From positions 1 to 64,000 of IMG/VR virus record IMGVR_UViG_3300008108_007691: a stretch of DNA of 64,000 nucleotides. One strand, given 5' to 3'. Below, piece after piece: positions 41,143-52,218 of this stretch (positions are counted from its first letter, which is position 1; each line of letters begins with the position of its first letter). The position numbers and the translations under genes were made by a program. The notes under the pieces were generated by a model. It made no database searches, was not told where the DNA came from, and worked only from the letters and a program-made list of their open reading frames with translations. This DNA comes from a virus.

Positions 41143-43707
41143 ATGGTATTGCTTGAACCGGAAGATATTTTTGTGAGGAACACTTTATCAGTTCGAAGTG
41201 TTCCCGGACAGGATAAGCTGTACCAGAACACGAACACTGAATCTATTTTTACATTTGGAGATTTCAGAATAAGTAGAGATCTTAATCCAAATATTGTTGA
41301 TGGTGATCCTAGATCACTAAGTTTTGATAGGTTACAAAGTTTAACCTCATTAACTTCTTCAAATTTTAATGCTGGAGAAGCAATTGGTTTAACTATAAAT
41401 GATTTGAATTTGGATCTTTCAGATCCCAATTCTTATTCATACTTTGGTTCATATTATTCAAAACTAGCAAATACTATAAATAAAATCATAGACAATTTTC
41501 CATACGCCCTATTAGCTTATGATGGAAATGTTGGTGAAACTAATTTTATAACATTATCAAGTACACAATTAAGTTATACAGAAATAACAATTATCAGTTC
41601 TGCACTTACTAATCAAGGAAATATAATTTTTACTTCAGGAAATAGTTACAATGCATTGAGTTCTAATACCCTAACTTTATATGATAATTATGATAAATTT
41701 GAGATACAATTAAGTTCAACAACTTTAAATACTTCCCCTTCTTATCCAATTTTATCATATAATTTTAGTGCATTCTCAAATTATTATCATCTTAATTTTA
41801 AGGTTTCAGGTATTTTTACTGCGAACACAACTGATGCAATTTATATTAGACCATCAAAAAAAAGGTATTTTCAATATAAAAGAAGTCTTGATAATTTACA
41901 ATACCAGTTATTAGAAGTTGGAAAATTTAGCGTTCCAAATCCAGAAAACGATAAATTTTTTGATAAATTGATAGAGTGGCCAAGAACTATTGATGGTTTT
42001 GCACCTGACAGTTATGGAACAAATTTCGATAATTATTTAGATGAAATTCTAAAATATGCTACTTTAACCGACCAATTAAAAACAAATTGGATGGTTAGAA
42101 CAATTATACCGGAAAATTATTTAGAATTAGATTCTGATGGTCAAATATATAATAAATTCATCCAAACTTATGCTGAGGAATTCGATAAAATTAAAGGATA
42201 TATAGATAACTTAGCTTTTTCACACTCAATTAATTATACTGAGTCTGAAACAGTATCAAATAAATTCATTGGTAGATTAACAGAATTATTAGGATGGAAA
42301 CAACCGATTAATTTCACTGATACTGATTTTTTTGAATACTTAGGACAAGAAGATGATAGTAATAAAACATTAGAAGACTATAATTTAGATCTCTGGAGAA
42401 GAATCTTGACCAATATAAATTGGTTATACAAAAGAAAAGGTACTAGAGAAGCAATAATGTTTATTTTTAAAGTTATTGGAGCACCTGATTGTATGGTTAA
42501 TTTTGATGAATTTGTTTATAAAATTCAAAGAAATGCAAACATAAGCCTTACTGATCAAACGACAAGTGGGTGGGATGGAACAACAGCTTTTATACCAGTA
42601 CCAATTGGAAAAGTTAATGAAAACGGATACATCAATTTCGATGAAAGTTTTTTAGCTTTTCAAGAAGGTGGACCGGGTAGAGGAAATGGACAAGATTATA
42701 TAAATCAATGGCAACCTGAATTCGATCCTATAAAAACAGTTGACAATGTTAAAGTTTATACTGGAGATCCAAATTATTATGGAACGGAAAATTTAGTCAA
42801 TAGTAAAGAAGTTAGTATTGGATTAGATCCTGCTTCAGCTATAGAGTGCGATGTATTTGATTGGTACAAATTAGGTTTCTTTTATACCGGAAATACAAGT
42901 GTAAATTTACCTTCAGATTATAAATTAACAAATGAAGATTTGGTAGCACCTCCAGAAATTTCTGGATATACTATAAGTGAATGGTTGAATTTTGTATATA
43001 ATAATAGTATAGACGTAAAAAATAGAAAAACTTATTTTGATCCTCATCATAATTTCTTTTATCCAAATTTGCGAAAAATATATTTGACTTATTATTATTG
43101 GAATGTGACAGCACCATCTTATGAAATTTCTAGTCAAGTAACTTTTAGAAAATTAGAGCAATTTATAAGATTTGTTGAATCTAAGATATTTGTTTATTTT
43201 GAACAAATAATACCTGCAACAACCATTTTTGAAGGTGTTTCAACAATTTATAGAAATACAGTATTTAATAGACAAAAATTTGTATATCCAAAAGGAATAA
43301 ATGATGGTTCAGAATTTCAAACAAAACTACCAGCACAATTTTACAATCAAATAAATGGTGCAGTAGTAACTTCTAGCGTTAACAATATTTTCAAAGCAAA
43401 TATTGTTGGTGCTTTCGTATCGTCTAATTTAAAAAATAGCATTAACTTAAATATGAATGTTGTTCAAGCAATAGGAACTGTTTCAACACCATTGCAAATG
43501 ACAGTAAATGCTGTATCAGTGACATCAAATATATTAAGTGCTGTCACACTAAACACACAAAAAGTTGGTTTTTTTGGAACACCCATAATATTCCCACTAT
43601 CTGGAATTCCGTTTGGAACTCCTCCTCCGATACCTCAATTATATACAGGTAACACAGGTTCCGGTGGATCAGTAGGACCTTCTCCAGTAGTTCCACCTTC
43701 AGAATAA
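41143..43707 (+). CDS. Baseplate/tail protein with P2 gpI-like core
   Basis: An 854-residue virion protein. Residues about 310-460 look like P2 gpI: IPENYLELDSDGQIYNKFI, DKIKGYIDNL, a lever-like GRLTELLGWKQP and the very typical LYKRKGTREAIMFIFKVIGA. P2 gpI-like proteins join the baseplate to the tail fibres. The N-terminal 300 residues are beta-rich. The C-terminal 100 residues (SVTSNILSAVTLNTQ, GIPFGTPPPIPQL, Pro/Gly/Ser end) form a flexible extension. It opens the + strand structural cluster, 13 nt before the next gene. Confidence 0.7.
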   Translation: MVLLEPEDIFVRNTLSVRSVPGQDKLYQNTNTESIFTFGDFRISRDLNPNIVDGDPRSLSFDRLQSLTSLTSSNFNAGEAIGLTINDLNLDLSDPNSYSYFGSYYSKLANTINKIIDNFPYALLAYDGNVGETNFITLSSTQLSYTEITIISSALTNQGNIIFTSGNSYNALSSNTLTLYDNYDKFEIQLSSTTLNTSPSYPILSYNFSAFSNYYHLNFKVSGIFTANTTDAIYIRPSKKRYFQYKRSLDNLQYQLLEVGKFSVPNPENDKFFDKLIEWPRTIDGFAPDSYGTNFDNYLDEILKYATLTDQLKTNWMVRTIIPENYLELDSDGQIYNKFIQTYAEEFDKIKGYIDNLAFSHSINYTESETVSNKFIGRLTELLGWKQPINFTDTDFFEYLGQEDDSNKTLEDYNLDLWRRILTNINWLYKRKGTREAIMFIFKVIGAPDCMVNFDEFVYKIQRNANISLTDQTTSGWDGTTAFIPVPIGKVNENGYINFDESFLAFQEGGPGRGNGQDYINQWQPEFDPIKTVDNVKVYTGDPNYYGTENLVNSKEVSIGLDPASAIECDVFDWYKLGFFYTGNTSVNLPSDYKLTNEDLVAPPEISGYTISEWLNFVYNNSIDVKNRKTYFDPHHNFFYPNLRKIYLTYYYWNVTAPSYEISSQVTFRKLEQFIRFVESKIFVYFEQIIPATTIFEGVSTIYRNTVFNRQKFVYPKGINDGSEFQTKLPAQFYNQINGAVVTSSVNNIFKANIVGAFVSSNLKNSINLNMNVVQAIGTVSTPLQMTVNAVSVTSNILSAVTLNTQKVGFFGTPIIFPLSGIPFGTPPPIPQLYTGNTGSGGSVGPSPVVPPSE

Positions 43708-43720
43708 AAAAAATAAATAA

Positions 43721-45517
43721 ATGCCATCAGGAATATTTACAAATTTATCACAAACAACAGGTAATCAAGACACATCTTCTCAAGTCTTAACATCTAATGC
43801 ATCAGGTTATTTTAATCAGATTTCTTTGGGTAGTTGTTTTACATATTTATATCCTGTTTATAAAATAGAGGGAGCTACTTTAGATTATTATGGAGAAGAT
43901 TATAATTCAATTAGTTACGATATAACAAACGGAAAAATATATACTTTATTTTTTTCAGGTGAATCAACAACATCTGTAATTGATTATACGGGAAATACAA
44001 CTATTTCTCATGATTTATATAGATTACCATTTACAGCGTATACAATATATTATAATAATCCTCAAACTGAAGAAGTTGGTGACATAGAAAGTTTCTTCGA
44101 AAATAAATTAGTGTCAGTTGTTGAAAGTGTTTCTGCATTAACAATTTTTAATAGTGCTTATACATATAGCTTTCCGACACTTTACAAAGATGTAGGACAA
44201 TATACTCAACCTATATTCAATGATAAAGATCAGTTTTTATTAGATACTGTTTTTACTTTTGAGAGCAGTAACGACTTAACTTTAGGAGATGCATATTATT
44301 ATGATTCTCTTAACAATACTCCTGTATTTTTATATATGGAACCTAGTGCAACAACCATTTATAGTTCAAATATAGGTCCATTTGAAATAACAGGAGATAC
44401 TCCATTTACAGGAATTACAATCAATGGTGCATTTTTCACTTATTTTGTTCCTCCTAAAAAGCCAAATTTAAATGTATCTGGTGGAAGACAATTAATAGCA
44501 GTTCAAGGTGTTCAAAACAACTTAAGCCCGACCTTCAATTTTTCAAATGTTGATGATGGTGATTATTATCAATTGCAAGTAAATTATGATATTTTAGATA
44601 CACCTTTTTCGGGTACTGAAATTTATACTTATACTATTAATAAACAAGTTGGAGATGCTGAATTTGTGAGAGTTTTTTCAACTCCGCTAAGAGCTAATGA
44701 TGACTTTAATTATAGAATAGGAAATACTAAAGAAATAATAAATATTTTTGGAAATAAACAAAGTATTACAAGTTGGTCTGACGAAATTTATACAAGAATT
44801 GAATCTTCTGGACAATATTATTTTTCTGGATATACGTGGAGAAATTATGTTAGCAATACTTTTAATGGTTCTTATCAAATTTCTGGTATGACCATCGGGG
44901 GAAGCACTCCAGATGCATCAACATTTACATTTACAACAACAGATGTGGGTGTGACTATGCTACCTAATACAATTTCAGCTGCTACTGATGGTATAAATAC
45001 TGTGACAATCGATTATACTGGAACACTATATACTCAAGATTGGGTTAATGCTGTTTATAGTGCAACAAATTGGTCGAATCTTGGACTTTATGTAGTTGAT
45101 GGTAGTCCAAATACAGGTATTACTGATTCATCATTTTCATTTAGCACTGTAACTCAAGCTATGCCAGATGTGACTTTGACTTTGACGAACATATATAATA
45201 ATACAAATTTAGATTTAAGAATTGATAGAATATCGTCATCTCTTGTTGCTGAAACTGTTACTGAAGATTATGTAGGAACTTCAAGTGGACAAATATTTAA
45301 TAGAACCTCTGGCTCAGATGGATATTTTGATTTTGGATTTTTAAATGGTGGCTATTATAGATTGGTAGCACAACCTTCACCTGCTTATGCTGCTTACGAA
45401 CCTATAGACACTTATATAACTATTGATTCGGACCTTGGTTTAAATTTAATTTTTTATATAATTTGGGGAAATCAAACATTTACATTTGATAATTTATCTA
45501 ATGAAACATTTTTGTAA
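43721..45517 (+). CDS. Virion-type beta-rich protein
   Basis: A 598-residue protein, rich in Thr, Asn, Tyr and Gly with almost no Cys, typical of fibre or baseplate subunits. Several segments look like Ig-like beta-sandwiches (YYQLQVNYDILDTPFSG, DGYFDFGFLNGGYYRLVAQP). I do not recognise a named family. It lies between the gpI-like gene and the fibre genes, with 13-nt and 33-nt gaps, so a fibre-adaptor role is plausible but inferred from position only. Confidence 0.6.
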   Translation: MPSGIFTNLSQTTGNQDTSSQVLTSNASGYFNQISLGSCFTYLYPVYKIEGATLDYYGEDYNSISYDITNGKIYTLFFSGESTTSVIDYTGNTTISHDLYRLPFTAYTIYYNNPQTEEVGDIESFFENKLVSVVESVSALTIFNSAYTYSFPTLYKDVGQYTQPIFNDKDQFLLDTVFTFESSNDLTLGDAYYYDSLNNTPVFLYMEPSATTIYSSNIGPFEITGDTPFTGITINGAFFTYFVPPKKPNLNVSGGRQLIAVQGVQNNLSPTFNFSNVDDGDYYQLQVNYDILDTPFSGTEIYTYTINKQVGDAEFVRVFSTPLRANDDFNYRIGNTKEIINIFGNKQSITSWSDEIYTRIESSGQYYFSGYTWRNYVSNTFNGSYQISGMTIGGSTPDASTFTFTTTDVGVTMLPNTISAATDGINTVTIDYTGTLYTQDWVNAVYSATNWSNLGLYVVDGSPNTGITDSSFSFSTVTQAMPDVTLTLTNIYNNTNLDLRIDRISSSLVAETVTEDYVGTSSGQIFNRTSGSDGYFDFGFLNGGYYRLVAQPSPAYAAYEPIDTYITIDSDLGLNLIFYIIWGNQTFTFDNLSNETFL

Positions 45518-45550
45518 AAAACTTTAGTAAACTATTTATTTAAAAAAAAA

Positions 45551-47092
45551 ATGCCATACGAATTAATATTATCCACAGATACCCTAGATCAAGGAAGAAT
45601 AAAAGTTAATAGTTTTGTTAACTCCACTACTGGTGTTTGGTCTTCTGATACTATAAATTATTCTATTTTTAGTAGAATAGGTGGTAGTAATTATAATTTT
45701 GCCTTTGGCAATTATGGTTTAGTTGTAGGTGTAAATAATTCTGCTGTTACAGGAGATTATAGTTGTTTAATAGGTGGTAAAACAAATTATACAAGAGCCT
45801 CATTTAATTTAATAGGAAATGGAGTAAACAATCAAATAAGAAATGCTTCTTCTACTTACAGTTCTATTTTAAATGGTTCAGCTAATCAAATAGGAATAAC
45901 AACATTAAGTAAGTATAGTACAGTAATAAACGGAAAAACAAATAAAATATACGGAGGAAACTATAACATTGCTAATGGAAATGGCAATACAATATACGGA
46001 ACAAGTAATTTAGTTTTTGGAGCTAATAATAAAATAAAAAAATCTGCAAGCAATCCATCAAGAAACTTTATAGTCGGAGATGGAAACGTAGTTTCTGGAA
46101 GTAGTACTGTAAGAGATAATCTTGTTATAGGTATAAATAATGTAGTTGTAAATACTTTACCCGGAGGTACTGCTACAGCAAGTTTCTCTAATTATAATTC
46201 AGTGGTTGGTGGAGATAATAGGATTTATAGAGGAGGAGCATCAACATTTCATGGTATTTTTTTGACGAATTTATATAATTCTTCGACACCTAAAAATGAT
46301 ATTCACATGTTTGGAAGAGGTTCAAATTCTTCAACTCCCCTAAGACCTGTTAATAGTTACTCCATGATAATGGGAACTAGTGCAACAAGAAGGATAAGAA
46401 TTGAATTTGGAACATCTCCATCAAGTATAAATTTAATAGGCCCGGGAAGTTTTAACCAATCAGGTGCTGACTACGGAGAATTTTTTGAATGGGAAGATGG
46501 AAATCAAAATGATGAAAAAAGAGTTGGGTATTTTGTTGGTTTATCTAATGGAAAAATAAAAATATCTGACAATTTAAATACCATAGGTATTATTTCTACA
46601 ACTACTGCATTCATAGGAGATTCTAATCAAGATTATTGGAATGAAATGCATTTGAAAGATGAATGGGGTAATGTACTTATAGAAAAGTATTATGAATATA
46701 ATTTTGAAATAAACGGCGAAACAAAAACTGTTTTTTATGATGAAAATGAAATTTGTTATGAAAATATTCCTTGCCCAGAAAATACAAATAAAATTATTAT
46801 AGATGGTTTAGATAAGAAAAATGGAATTTTTGTGAAAGAAAGAGAGCAAGAAATTTTCAATCCGAATTATAATCATTCAATAAATTACATTCCAAGAGAC
46901 AAGAGAAAAGAGTGGGATGTTGTTGGTTTATTAGGAAAATTACGTGTCAGAACCTCAGAACAAATAACTGGGAATTTCGTTGATGTTGATACAAACACAG
47001 GAATGGCCAAAAACGGAACAACTTATCCTGTATTAAATAAATTTAAAGATTTTGATGGTAATTATGGTATTGTTCTTATATTTTTCAAATAA
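45551..47092 (+). CDS. Fibre with YadA-like repeats and self-cleaving C-terminal domain
   Basis: A 513-residue fibre. Residues about 60-230 carry short repeats (SSILNGSANQIG, YNIANGNGNTIYG, NLVFGANNKI) of the beta-roll YadA-head type. From residue 302 on, GADYGEFFEWEDGNQNDEKRVGYFV, NTIGIISTTTAFIGD, and then KRKEWDVVGLLGKLRVR match the Peptidase_G2 (IMC) family, the intramolecular chaperone of the phi29/GA-1 neck appendages, which folds the trimer and then cuts itself off. Auto-cleavage of this fibre is thus expected from family knowledge. It has the same repeat type as the next, much longer fibre. Confidence 0.8.
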   Translation: MPYELILSTDTLDQGRIKVNSFVNSTTGVWSSDTINYSIFSRIGGSNYNFAFGNYGLVVGVNNSAVTGDYSCLIGGKTNYTRASFNLIGNGVNNQIRNASSTYSSILNGSANQIGITTLSKYSTVINGKTNKIYGGNYNIANGNGNTIYGTSNLVFGANNKIKKSASNPSRNFIVGDGNVVSGSSTVRDNLVIGINNVVVNTLPGGTATASFSNYNSVVGGDNRIYRGGASTFHGIFLTNLYNSSTPKNDIHMFGRGSNSSTPLRPVNSYSMIMGTSATRRIRIEFGTSPSSINLIGPGSFNQSGADYGEFFEWEDGNQNDEKRVGYFVGLSNGKIKISDNLNTIGIISTTTAFIGDSNQDYWNEMHLKDEWGNVLIEKYYEYNFEINGETKTVFYDENEICYENIPCPENTNKIIIDGLDKKNGIFVKEREQEIFNPNYNHSINYIPRDKRKEWDVVGLLGKLRVRTSEQITGNFVDVDTNTGMAKNGTTYPVLNKFKDFDGNYGIVLIFFK

Positions 47093-47163
47093 TTTTTATT
47101 GATTATTTTTAAGTTCGTTTTATTTTAAATACTATTTATCTTGAGATATAGTATTTAATTAAA

Positions 47164-50100
47164 ATGGTTGAACTTTTAGGACCAGAAGGTGTAAATTTTT
47201 TTGGAAGAAGAGGTGTAAATGCAGCAGATCCATTACACGATAAGGATGTTGTAAATTTACGTTCTTTAAGATATTATTTGGATGAATTTAGTGCAAGTAC
47301 TGGAGGAAAGACCGGAACAGTAAGTATTTCAACACTAGGTAATGGTTTTCCTGTTTTTGCGGGAAGAACTGGTGTCACATATTATTTTAGAAGTTTTTCG
47401 GCAGGAACAAATTTAGGTATCTCAACCGGAAATGTAATAACATATTATTTACAACCAAATATTTCAGTAAGCGGATTAACTGCATCTACTATTCAAGTAT
47501 CATCTTTAAGTGGAAATTGTAATGATATTGTAACTCTTGATTGTTTTGGCAATCTTACAACTAGTGCCAATACCACAGTTTTTTATACAAATTTATCTGC
47601 TGGTACAGCTATTGAGATAATAAGTGGATCAAACATAGTAACCATAAGACATACTCTTTGGGAAACTGGTAGAACAAATACAGGTGGTTATTCTAGTTAT
47701 TTTATGCCTGTACAACTCCAACGAGGCAATCATATTACTGATGCAGATTGGGCTTTAGTGGCAGGTAGTGGAAATACAAATTATAGCAAATTTGGCAACA
47801 TTTTAGGCGGTAGAAAAAACTTTCTATCATCTTCTACTTATTCTTTTATAGGTAATGGAACATATAATTCAGGATATACTTCACAATATTCTTTTATAGG
47901 AAATGGTTCTTTAAATTTTATATCGAATAACTCTAGATTTTCCTCTATATTAAACGGAACTGGAAATAGTGTATATGGATACTATTCAACAGTTGTTGGT
48001 GGTTATTCTAATTTATCTTCCGGATTTACCAGTTTTATAGGCGGTGGAGTTAATAACTATACAAACGGAAATTCTTCTTTAGTAGTTGGAGGTAATTCAA
48101 ATTATTCTTATAGTAATTTTGCCTCTATAATTGGAGGTTCTGGAAATAGATCTTATGGAGGTTTTTCTTTAATAGGTAATGGTTTTTCTAATTCAGGCTT
48201 AAGTGCATACACAACTGTTGTTAATGGATCAAATAATTTAGCCAATGAAAGATTTTCAATTATAACAAATGGTTATAATAATATTTCAACAAAACCATAT
48301 TCTTTTATAGGAAATGGTTTATATGGAAAAAATAACACCAGATTTGGTTCAATATTAAATGGAGCTTATAATTCTTTAAGTGCGTCTAGTGATTATGGTA
48401 CAATAATTAATGGTAGCGGCAATACAATTGATGATGGTTATTTTAATACCATTATTCAGGGTACAGATAATTATATAAAAAATTCTTCAAAAAGCTCAAT
48501 TAAAAATGGTTCTAGTAATTCTGCCCTTACTACAAATTTCTTTTCAATTTTAAATGGTAAAGAAAATTATGTAAAGTATTCTAATTATTCATCCATAGAT
48601 AACGGAAAACAAAATAGAGGTTATGTAATTTATTATTCTTCAATAAAAAATGGTAATCAGAATTATATAGGTATATTTAACTATGCTGATATAATTAATG
48701 GATATAAAAATAAATTAAGCAGAGTATATCTATACAGTGGTATTGGTTTGCCAGAACACTCTAATATTTTAGCAGGTAAATTTAATTCTGGTTATTCAAG
48801 TTATTCAAACGTTATAAACGGTAGATATAATTTTGTAAAATCTAAGCAATCATTAATAGGAAGTGGTATTTACAATCAAATTGGTGATAAAGTTTATCAT
48901 GATAAAACATTAAGATATTCATCCATATTAAATGGTTTGTATAATCAAATATTTAGTTTTTCTCCAACTTTAGATGAGTTAGTATATCCACCTAGTATAA
49001 ATTTTCTTTTAACAACAAATGTAAATTCAACAATTTTAAATGGTATTCAAAATACTGCAACTAGTAGTTTCACAACAATATTAAATGGAACAAATAATTT
49101 AAATATAGGTGTAAATTCTTTAATTGGCAACGGTCATAAAAATAAAATATATGGAAGTTTCTATTCAATAATACAAAATGGTGTATATAATTTAATAAGT
49201 GGATCAAGTATTAATTGTTCTTTAGTTTTGAATTGTAATAAAAATAGTTATTTCAATTCAATTTTTAATGGATCAAACAACAGAATTTATTCAAATGATA
49301 AAAATCTAGAAACAAGATATAATTCAATTATTAATGGTAAGAATAATTACATTCCAACTGGAAATACTTATTATTCTACAATAATAAATGGTTTAAACAA
49401 TAGTATATTTAAATCAGGATCTACTATCACCGGAGGCAAAAACATTTCTATTGCATTAACAGCAGATACAACTGCAGTACCATATTTAAGAATTACAAAT
49501 ATATACCAAGGTCCACCTACACCTTTTCAATTTTTAACCATTGACAATAATGGATATGTATTTAAAACAGGTATAACAATACCCGGTGGATACGGACTGA
49601 CTTTTAACAATCTAGGTAATGCCGGATCTCCTGATGGAAATATTTACAGTAATCAAAACTTAGGGGTAGTATATTTAAGAACAATTTCTGCCGGTACCAA
49701 TGTTCAAGTAATAAGATCACTTAACAATAATTATATTACAATAAATGTTACTGGTCAAACAGCACCTAACATCTCAGCTGGAACTGCAATAGAAATTGTA
49801 ACAGGACTTACACTTAATGATACTTTTGGTATTAGACACACATTGTGGGAAAGCGGAAGAACAAGCACTAGCACATATGCTGCTGCAACCATGGCTGTAC
49901 AATTACAAAAAGGAGACAATCAAGCTTCTTCTAATTTTGCACTTGTAGCAGGAAAATCAAACTCTGGATTATCACAATATTCTACTATCATAGGTGGATA
50001 TCAGAATTTAATTGAAAGTGGTTCGAAATATTCATTTATAGGTTCAGGTATAAAAAATACAGGATCTAGTAATTGGTCAACGATAATTAATGGATCTGGA

Positions 50101-52218
50101 AACACAGCAAGCGGTTTAAGATCTTTCATAGGAAACGGAATTGAGAATTCTGCAAAAACAGTTACATCAATAATAATTAATGGTAGAGCAAATCTTGCTG
50201 ATGGATTCAGAGCTTCAATTATCAATGGACAATACAATGTAGCAGATGGAGAACTTTCTATAATTAATCAAGGAATATATAACAACGCTAATTCTAAATA
50301 TTCTTCAATAATAAATGGCTCAGGAAATACTGCTACGCAATTTTTATTTCCAACCATTGTTAATGGAAGAGATAATAAAGCATCTGGAAAACATTCTTTT
50401 ATAGGAAATGGATATAACAATTACGTAGATAATTCTTATACATCAATTTTAAATGGTAATTCAAATACTGCGATTACACAATATGCCACAATTGTAAACG
50501 GTAAATACAATTCAGGAAAAACTAAATTTTTTATTATTGGTGGAGGATATAAAAATTCAACATTTGCAAGTTCCTATCTGACCAGAGGATATCAATTCAT
50601 TGGAAATGGAAGTGGAAATACTGCCAAAGGAGGTTTTTCAACAATAGTAAATGGAAAAAACAATTCCACAAAAGATTTAACAAATTTTGCTTATTCTTTT
50701 ATAGGTAATGGGGCTTACAACTATGTAAATTCTTATGATAATAATTCTTCATTTAGTACAATACTTAATGGTTCTGGAAATACAACAAAAGGAGCTTTCA
50801 ATGTTATAACAAACGGACAAAATAATACGGCATTTACATCTAATGTAAATTTTGGATTTTCGTTTATAGGAAATGGACAAAATAATTTTTCAAATTTTGG
50901 TAGATTTAATTTCTTTGGAACTGGTAAATTTAATACAGCCGTAAATGGTTTCTATACTACTATAATTAATGGCGAATATAATTATATTGGAAATAGCAAA
51001 TCGAAGTCAAGTATTTTTAATGGAACTGGCAACACAATTAAAACTGATTATTCAACTATCGATAATGGTAGAAATAACTTTATAATAAATGGTAATTTTT
51101 CATCAATAGTAAATGGTTCTGGAAATACAGCAAGTACTTCATATAGTTTAATTTTAAATGGTCAACACAATATAGCATACGGAGTATCAGCCTATGATTT
51201 TAATACTATTATAAATGGAAAACACAACAGAGCATCTAAATATTATAGTTTAATTGGAAGCGGAAGATTTAATACAGCTAATTCGCGTTTCTCTACTGTA
51301 ATAAACGGTTCTGGAAACACAGTACATTATGGTAGAAAATATCATTTAATAGGTAATGGTCGTGGAAATTTCATAAGTGCAGGCCCATCAGTATCAACAA
51401 TTTTAAATGGATATGATAATTTCATCAGACCAAATAATGCTGGTTTTTCATCTGAAAATTCAATTATTGGTGGATCTGGAAACACCGTTGGAACAAGATC
51501 AGGATTACCTCCAAATGTGTATAGTTTGGGTCATACTATATTGGGTGGCAGAAACAATCAAATAGCTGATTATAGACACAGTACAATATTAAATGGAATT
51601 AATAATTTAATAACTTTAAATAATGGTGGATATAATTTAATTGGTGGTGGTAAACAAAATACTATTTATCATGCTAGATTAACAAATAGCTTAGGATTTA
51701 ATACAGTTTTAGCTGGTTGGTTAAACAGGGTAGGATTTTCTAGTCCTACACCATCTGGTACACGGTATGACACTAAGTTCTCTCAAGTATTAAATGGATA
51801 TATAAACACAGCAAGAACTCAATTCACTACAATTATAAACGGCAGAGTTAATTTAGTAGGTAAAGATAGAGGTGTAATAGACTCTACTTATTCTGCAATT
51901 TTTAGTGGATCCGCAAATACAGTTTATGGAAGCACTTCTATTATTGGAAACGGTAAATCTAATTTAATATCCGGATCAACTTCAGCAATTCTAAATGGAT
52001 TAACAAATGATATTTACTCAAATTATTCAGCAATTGTAAATGGTAAAATTAACAGAGTTATCAAAAATAACGCATTTAATTCTACTTATTCTGGCATTTT
52101 CAATGGTTCAGGAAATACTGTTTTTGGAGATTTATCATTTATTGGAAATGGTACATCTAATTTAATATCGGGATCAACTTCAGCAATTTTAAATGGTTTT
52201 ACAAATTTTTATTGGTAA
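47164..52218 (+). CDS. Giant repeat fibre, N-terminal part (frameshifted)
   Basis: A 1,684-residue ORF. Residues 1-45 form a unique anchor (LLGPEGVNFFGRRGVNAADP). From residue about 200, many imperfect repeats built on INGxxN and FIGNGxxN spaced about 14-16 residues apart give a YadA-like beta-roll. A module (SAGTAIEI, RHTLWE.GRT, VQLQ.G) near residue 142 recurs near residue 868, so the shaft arose by a large internal duplication. The frame ends in FTNFYW-stop at 52218, while the repeat pattern continues without break in the +1 frame to 54064. The two parts together would give about 2,300 residues. Host-receptor binding by the distal end is the likely role. Confidence 0.8.
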   Translation: MVELLGPEGVNFFGRRGVNAADPLHDKDVVNLRSLRYYLDEFSASTGGKTGTVSISTLGNGFPVFAGRTGVTYYFRSFSAGTNLGISTGNVITYYLQPNISVSGLTASTIQVSSLSGNCNDIVTLDCFGNLTTSANTTVFYTNLSAGTAIEIISGSNIVTIRHTLWETGRTNTGGYSSYFMPVQLQRGNHITDADWALVAGSGNTNYSKFGNILGGRKNFLSSSTYSFIGNGTYNSGYTSQYSFIGNGSLNFISNNSRFSSILNGTGNSVYGYYSTVVGGYSNLSSGFTSFIGGGVNNYTNGNSSLVVGGNSNYSYSNFASIIGGSGNRSYGGFSLIGNGFSNSGLSAYTTVVNGSNNLANERFSIITNGYNNISTKPYSFIGNGLYGKNNTRFGSILNGAYNSLSASSDYGTIINGSGNTIDDGYFNTIIQGTDNYIKNSSKSSIKNGSSNSALTTNFFSILNGKENYVKYSNYSSIDNGKQNRGYVIYYSSIKNGNQNYIGIFNYADIINGYKNKLSRVYLYSGIGLPEHSNILAGKFNSGYSSYSNVINGRYNFVKSKQSLIGSGIYNQIGDKVYHDKTLRYSSILNGLYNQIFSFSPTLDELVYPPSINFLLTTNVNSTILNGIQNTATSSFTTILNGTNNLNIGVNSLIGNGHKNKIYGSFYSIIQNGVYNLISGSSINCSLVLNCNKNSYFNSIFNGSNNRIYSNDKNLETRYNSIINGKNNYIPTGNTYYSTIINGLNNSIFKSGSTITGGKNISIALTADTTAVPYLRITNIYQGPPTPFQFLTIDNNGYVFKTGITIPGGYGLTFNNLGNAGSPDGNIYSNQNLGVVYLRTISAGTNVQVIRSLNNNYITINVTGQTAPNISAGTAIEIVTGLTLNDTFGIRHTLWESGRTSTSTYAAATMAVQLQKGDNQASSNFALVAGKSNSGLSQYSTIIGGYQNLIESGSKYSFIGSGIKNTGSSNWSTIINGSGNTASGLRSFIGNGIENSAKTVTSIIINGRANLADGFRASIINGQYNVADGELSIINQGIYNNANSKYSSIINGSGNTATQFLFPTIVNGRDNKASGKHSFIGNGYNNYVDNSYTSILNGNSNTAITQYATIVNGKYNSGKTKFFIIGGGYKNSTFASSYLTRGYQFIGNGSGNTAKGGFSTIVNGKNNSTKDLTNFAYSFIGNGAYNYVNSYDNNSSFSTILNGSGNTTKGAFNVITNGQNNTAFTSNVNFGFSFIGNGQNNFSNFGRFNFFGTGKFNTAVNGFYTTIINGEYNYIGNSKSKSSIFNGTGNTIKTDYSTIDNGRNNFIINGNFSSIVNGSGNTASTSYSLILNGQHNIAYGVSAYDFNTIINGKHNRASKYYSLIGSGRFNTANSRFSTVINGSGNTVHYGRKYHLIGNGRGNFISAGPSVSTILNGYDNFIRPNNAGFSSENSIIGGSGNTVGTRSGLPPNVYSLGHTILGGRNNQIADYRHSTILNGINNLITLNNGGYNLIGGGKQNTIYHARLTNSLGFNTVLAGWLNRVGFSSPTPSGTRYDTKFSQVLNGYINTARTQFTTIINGRVNLVGKDRGVIDSTYSAIFSGSANTVYGSTSIIGNGKSNLISGSTSAILNGLTNDIYSNYSAIVNGKINRVIKNNAFNSTYSGIFNGSGNTVFGDLSFIGNGTSNLISGSTSAILNGFTNFYW

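Noticed and set aside
52200-52206. A-AAT-TTT as a -1 ribosomal slippery heptamer in the giant fibre
   Set aside because: A -1 shift here reaches a stop within about nine codons. The continuing repeat frame is +1, so canonical -1 slippage cannot join the fibre parts.
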